33,058 nucleotides of DNA from Methylococcales bacterium (GTDB lineage Bacteria; Pseudomonadota; Gammaproteobacteria; Methylococcales; Methylomonadaceae). Below are positions 33,018-33,058 of this stretch, piece after piece. The number at the start of each line of letters is the position of its first letter. Positions within the stretch are counted from its first letter, which is position 1. A model generated the notes under the pieces. It was not told the DNA's origin. It did no database searches and worked only from the letters and a program-made list of their open reading frames with translations. The translations under genes and the position numbers were made by a program. The stretch is from the NCBI GenBank assembly GCA_003584875.1, contig QVQD01000227.1, forward strand, positions 1-33,058, in the 5' to 3' direction.

Positions 33018-33037
33018 GTAGGGGCGACAAATTCGCC
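33018..33037. repeat. GTAGGGGCG-type short repeat
   Basis: GTAGGGGCGACAAATTCGCC, with GGGCGA/TTCGCC arms, close to the window edge; related to the copy at 13599. Confidence 0.6.
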
Positions 33038-33058
33038 ACGTATCACAGGTCGAATGTA

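Overview
This looks like a chromosomal stretch of a gammaproteobacterium with moderately low GC. A methanotroph-like (Methylococcales) host is my best guess. It rests on a PQQ-dehydrogenase-associated ABC cassette, a PEP-CTERM/EpsB-type sugar transferase, gammaproteobacterial housekeeping genes (ubiG-yciK, sufT, ubiK-comM, lpxD) and intergenic DNA crowded with short palindromic repeats. The taxonomic call is inference.

Region 1 (1-2443, + strand) is the end of a type III CRISPR accessory locus. It holds three consecutive genes for cyclic-oligoadenylate (cOA) responsive proteins: the HEPN-containing C-terminal half of a Csm6-like TIGR02710 protein cut by the window edge, a small protein with one membrane helix and a CARF domain resembling Cam1, and a CARF plus PD-(D/E)xK nuclease of the Card1/Can2 (DUF1887) family. 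No cas10, other cas genes or CRISPR array are in view; they would have to lie upstream. This is the most interesting part of the window: one second-messenger signal may feed RNA cleavage, membrane disruption and nucleic-acid cleavage together.

Region 2 (2423-14981) is mostly housekeeping. On the minus strand are creA and a YkgJ-type cysteine-cluster gene, then a DksA/TraR zinc-finger gene. On the plus strand are lpxD, ubiG-yciK-sufT, a DUF3422 gene, a bcp peroxiredoxin, an SDR oxidoreductase, an ASCH-domain gene, ubiK, comM and a DUF4870-like membrane protein. Minus-strand genes for a DUF2934/SAP-like protein and a small exported protein are interspersed.

Region 3 (15373-20223) encodes two large signalling proteins in tandem: an MCP with an Aer-like PAS domain, and a diguanylate cyclase with four PAS domains whose N-terminus looks like a stand-alone, tongue-less phytochrome PHY domain.

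Region 4 (20295-25867) holds a YjdM zinc-ribbon gene, then a four-gene minus-strand operon (binding protein, YVTN beta-propeller, ATPase, permease) coupled by three successive ATGA overlaps. This is the PQQ-associated ABC export cassette, but no PQQ dehydrogenase is nearby. A MOSC-domain gene follows.

Region 5 (26373-32905, minus strand) is a surface polysaccharide cluster: a lytic transglycosylase, a 1084-residue protein joining three VanZ-like blocks to an O-antigen-ligase-like half, an exported trypsin-like protease and an EpsB-type initiating sugar transferase.

Most intergenic gaps over 200 bases are filled with palindromic repeats of several families. One gap contains a clear 306-bp MITE with 16-bp terminal inverted repeats and a 6-bp target duplication, inserted into a copy of another repeat. 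Another contains a chain of consecutive stem-loops.
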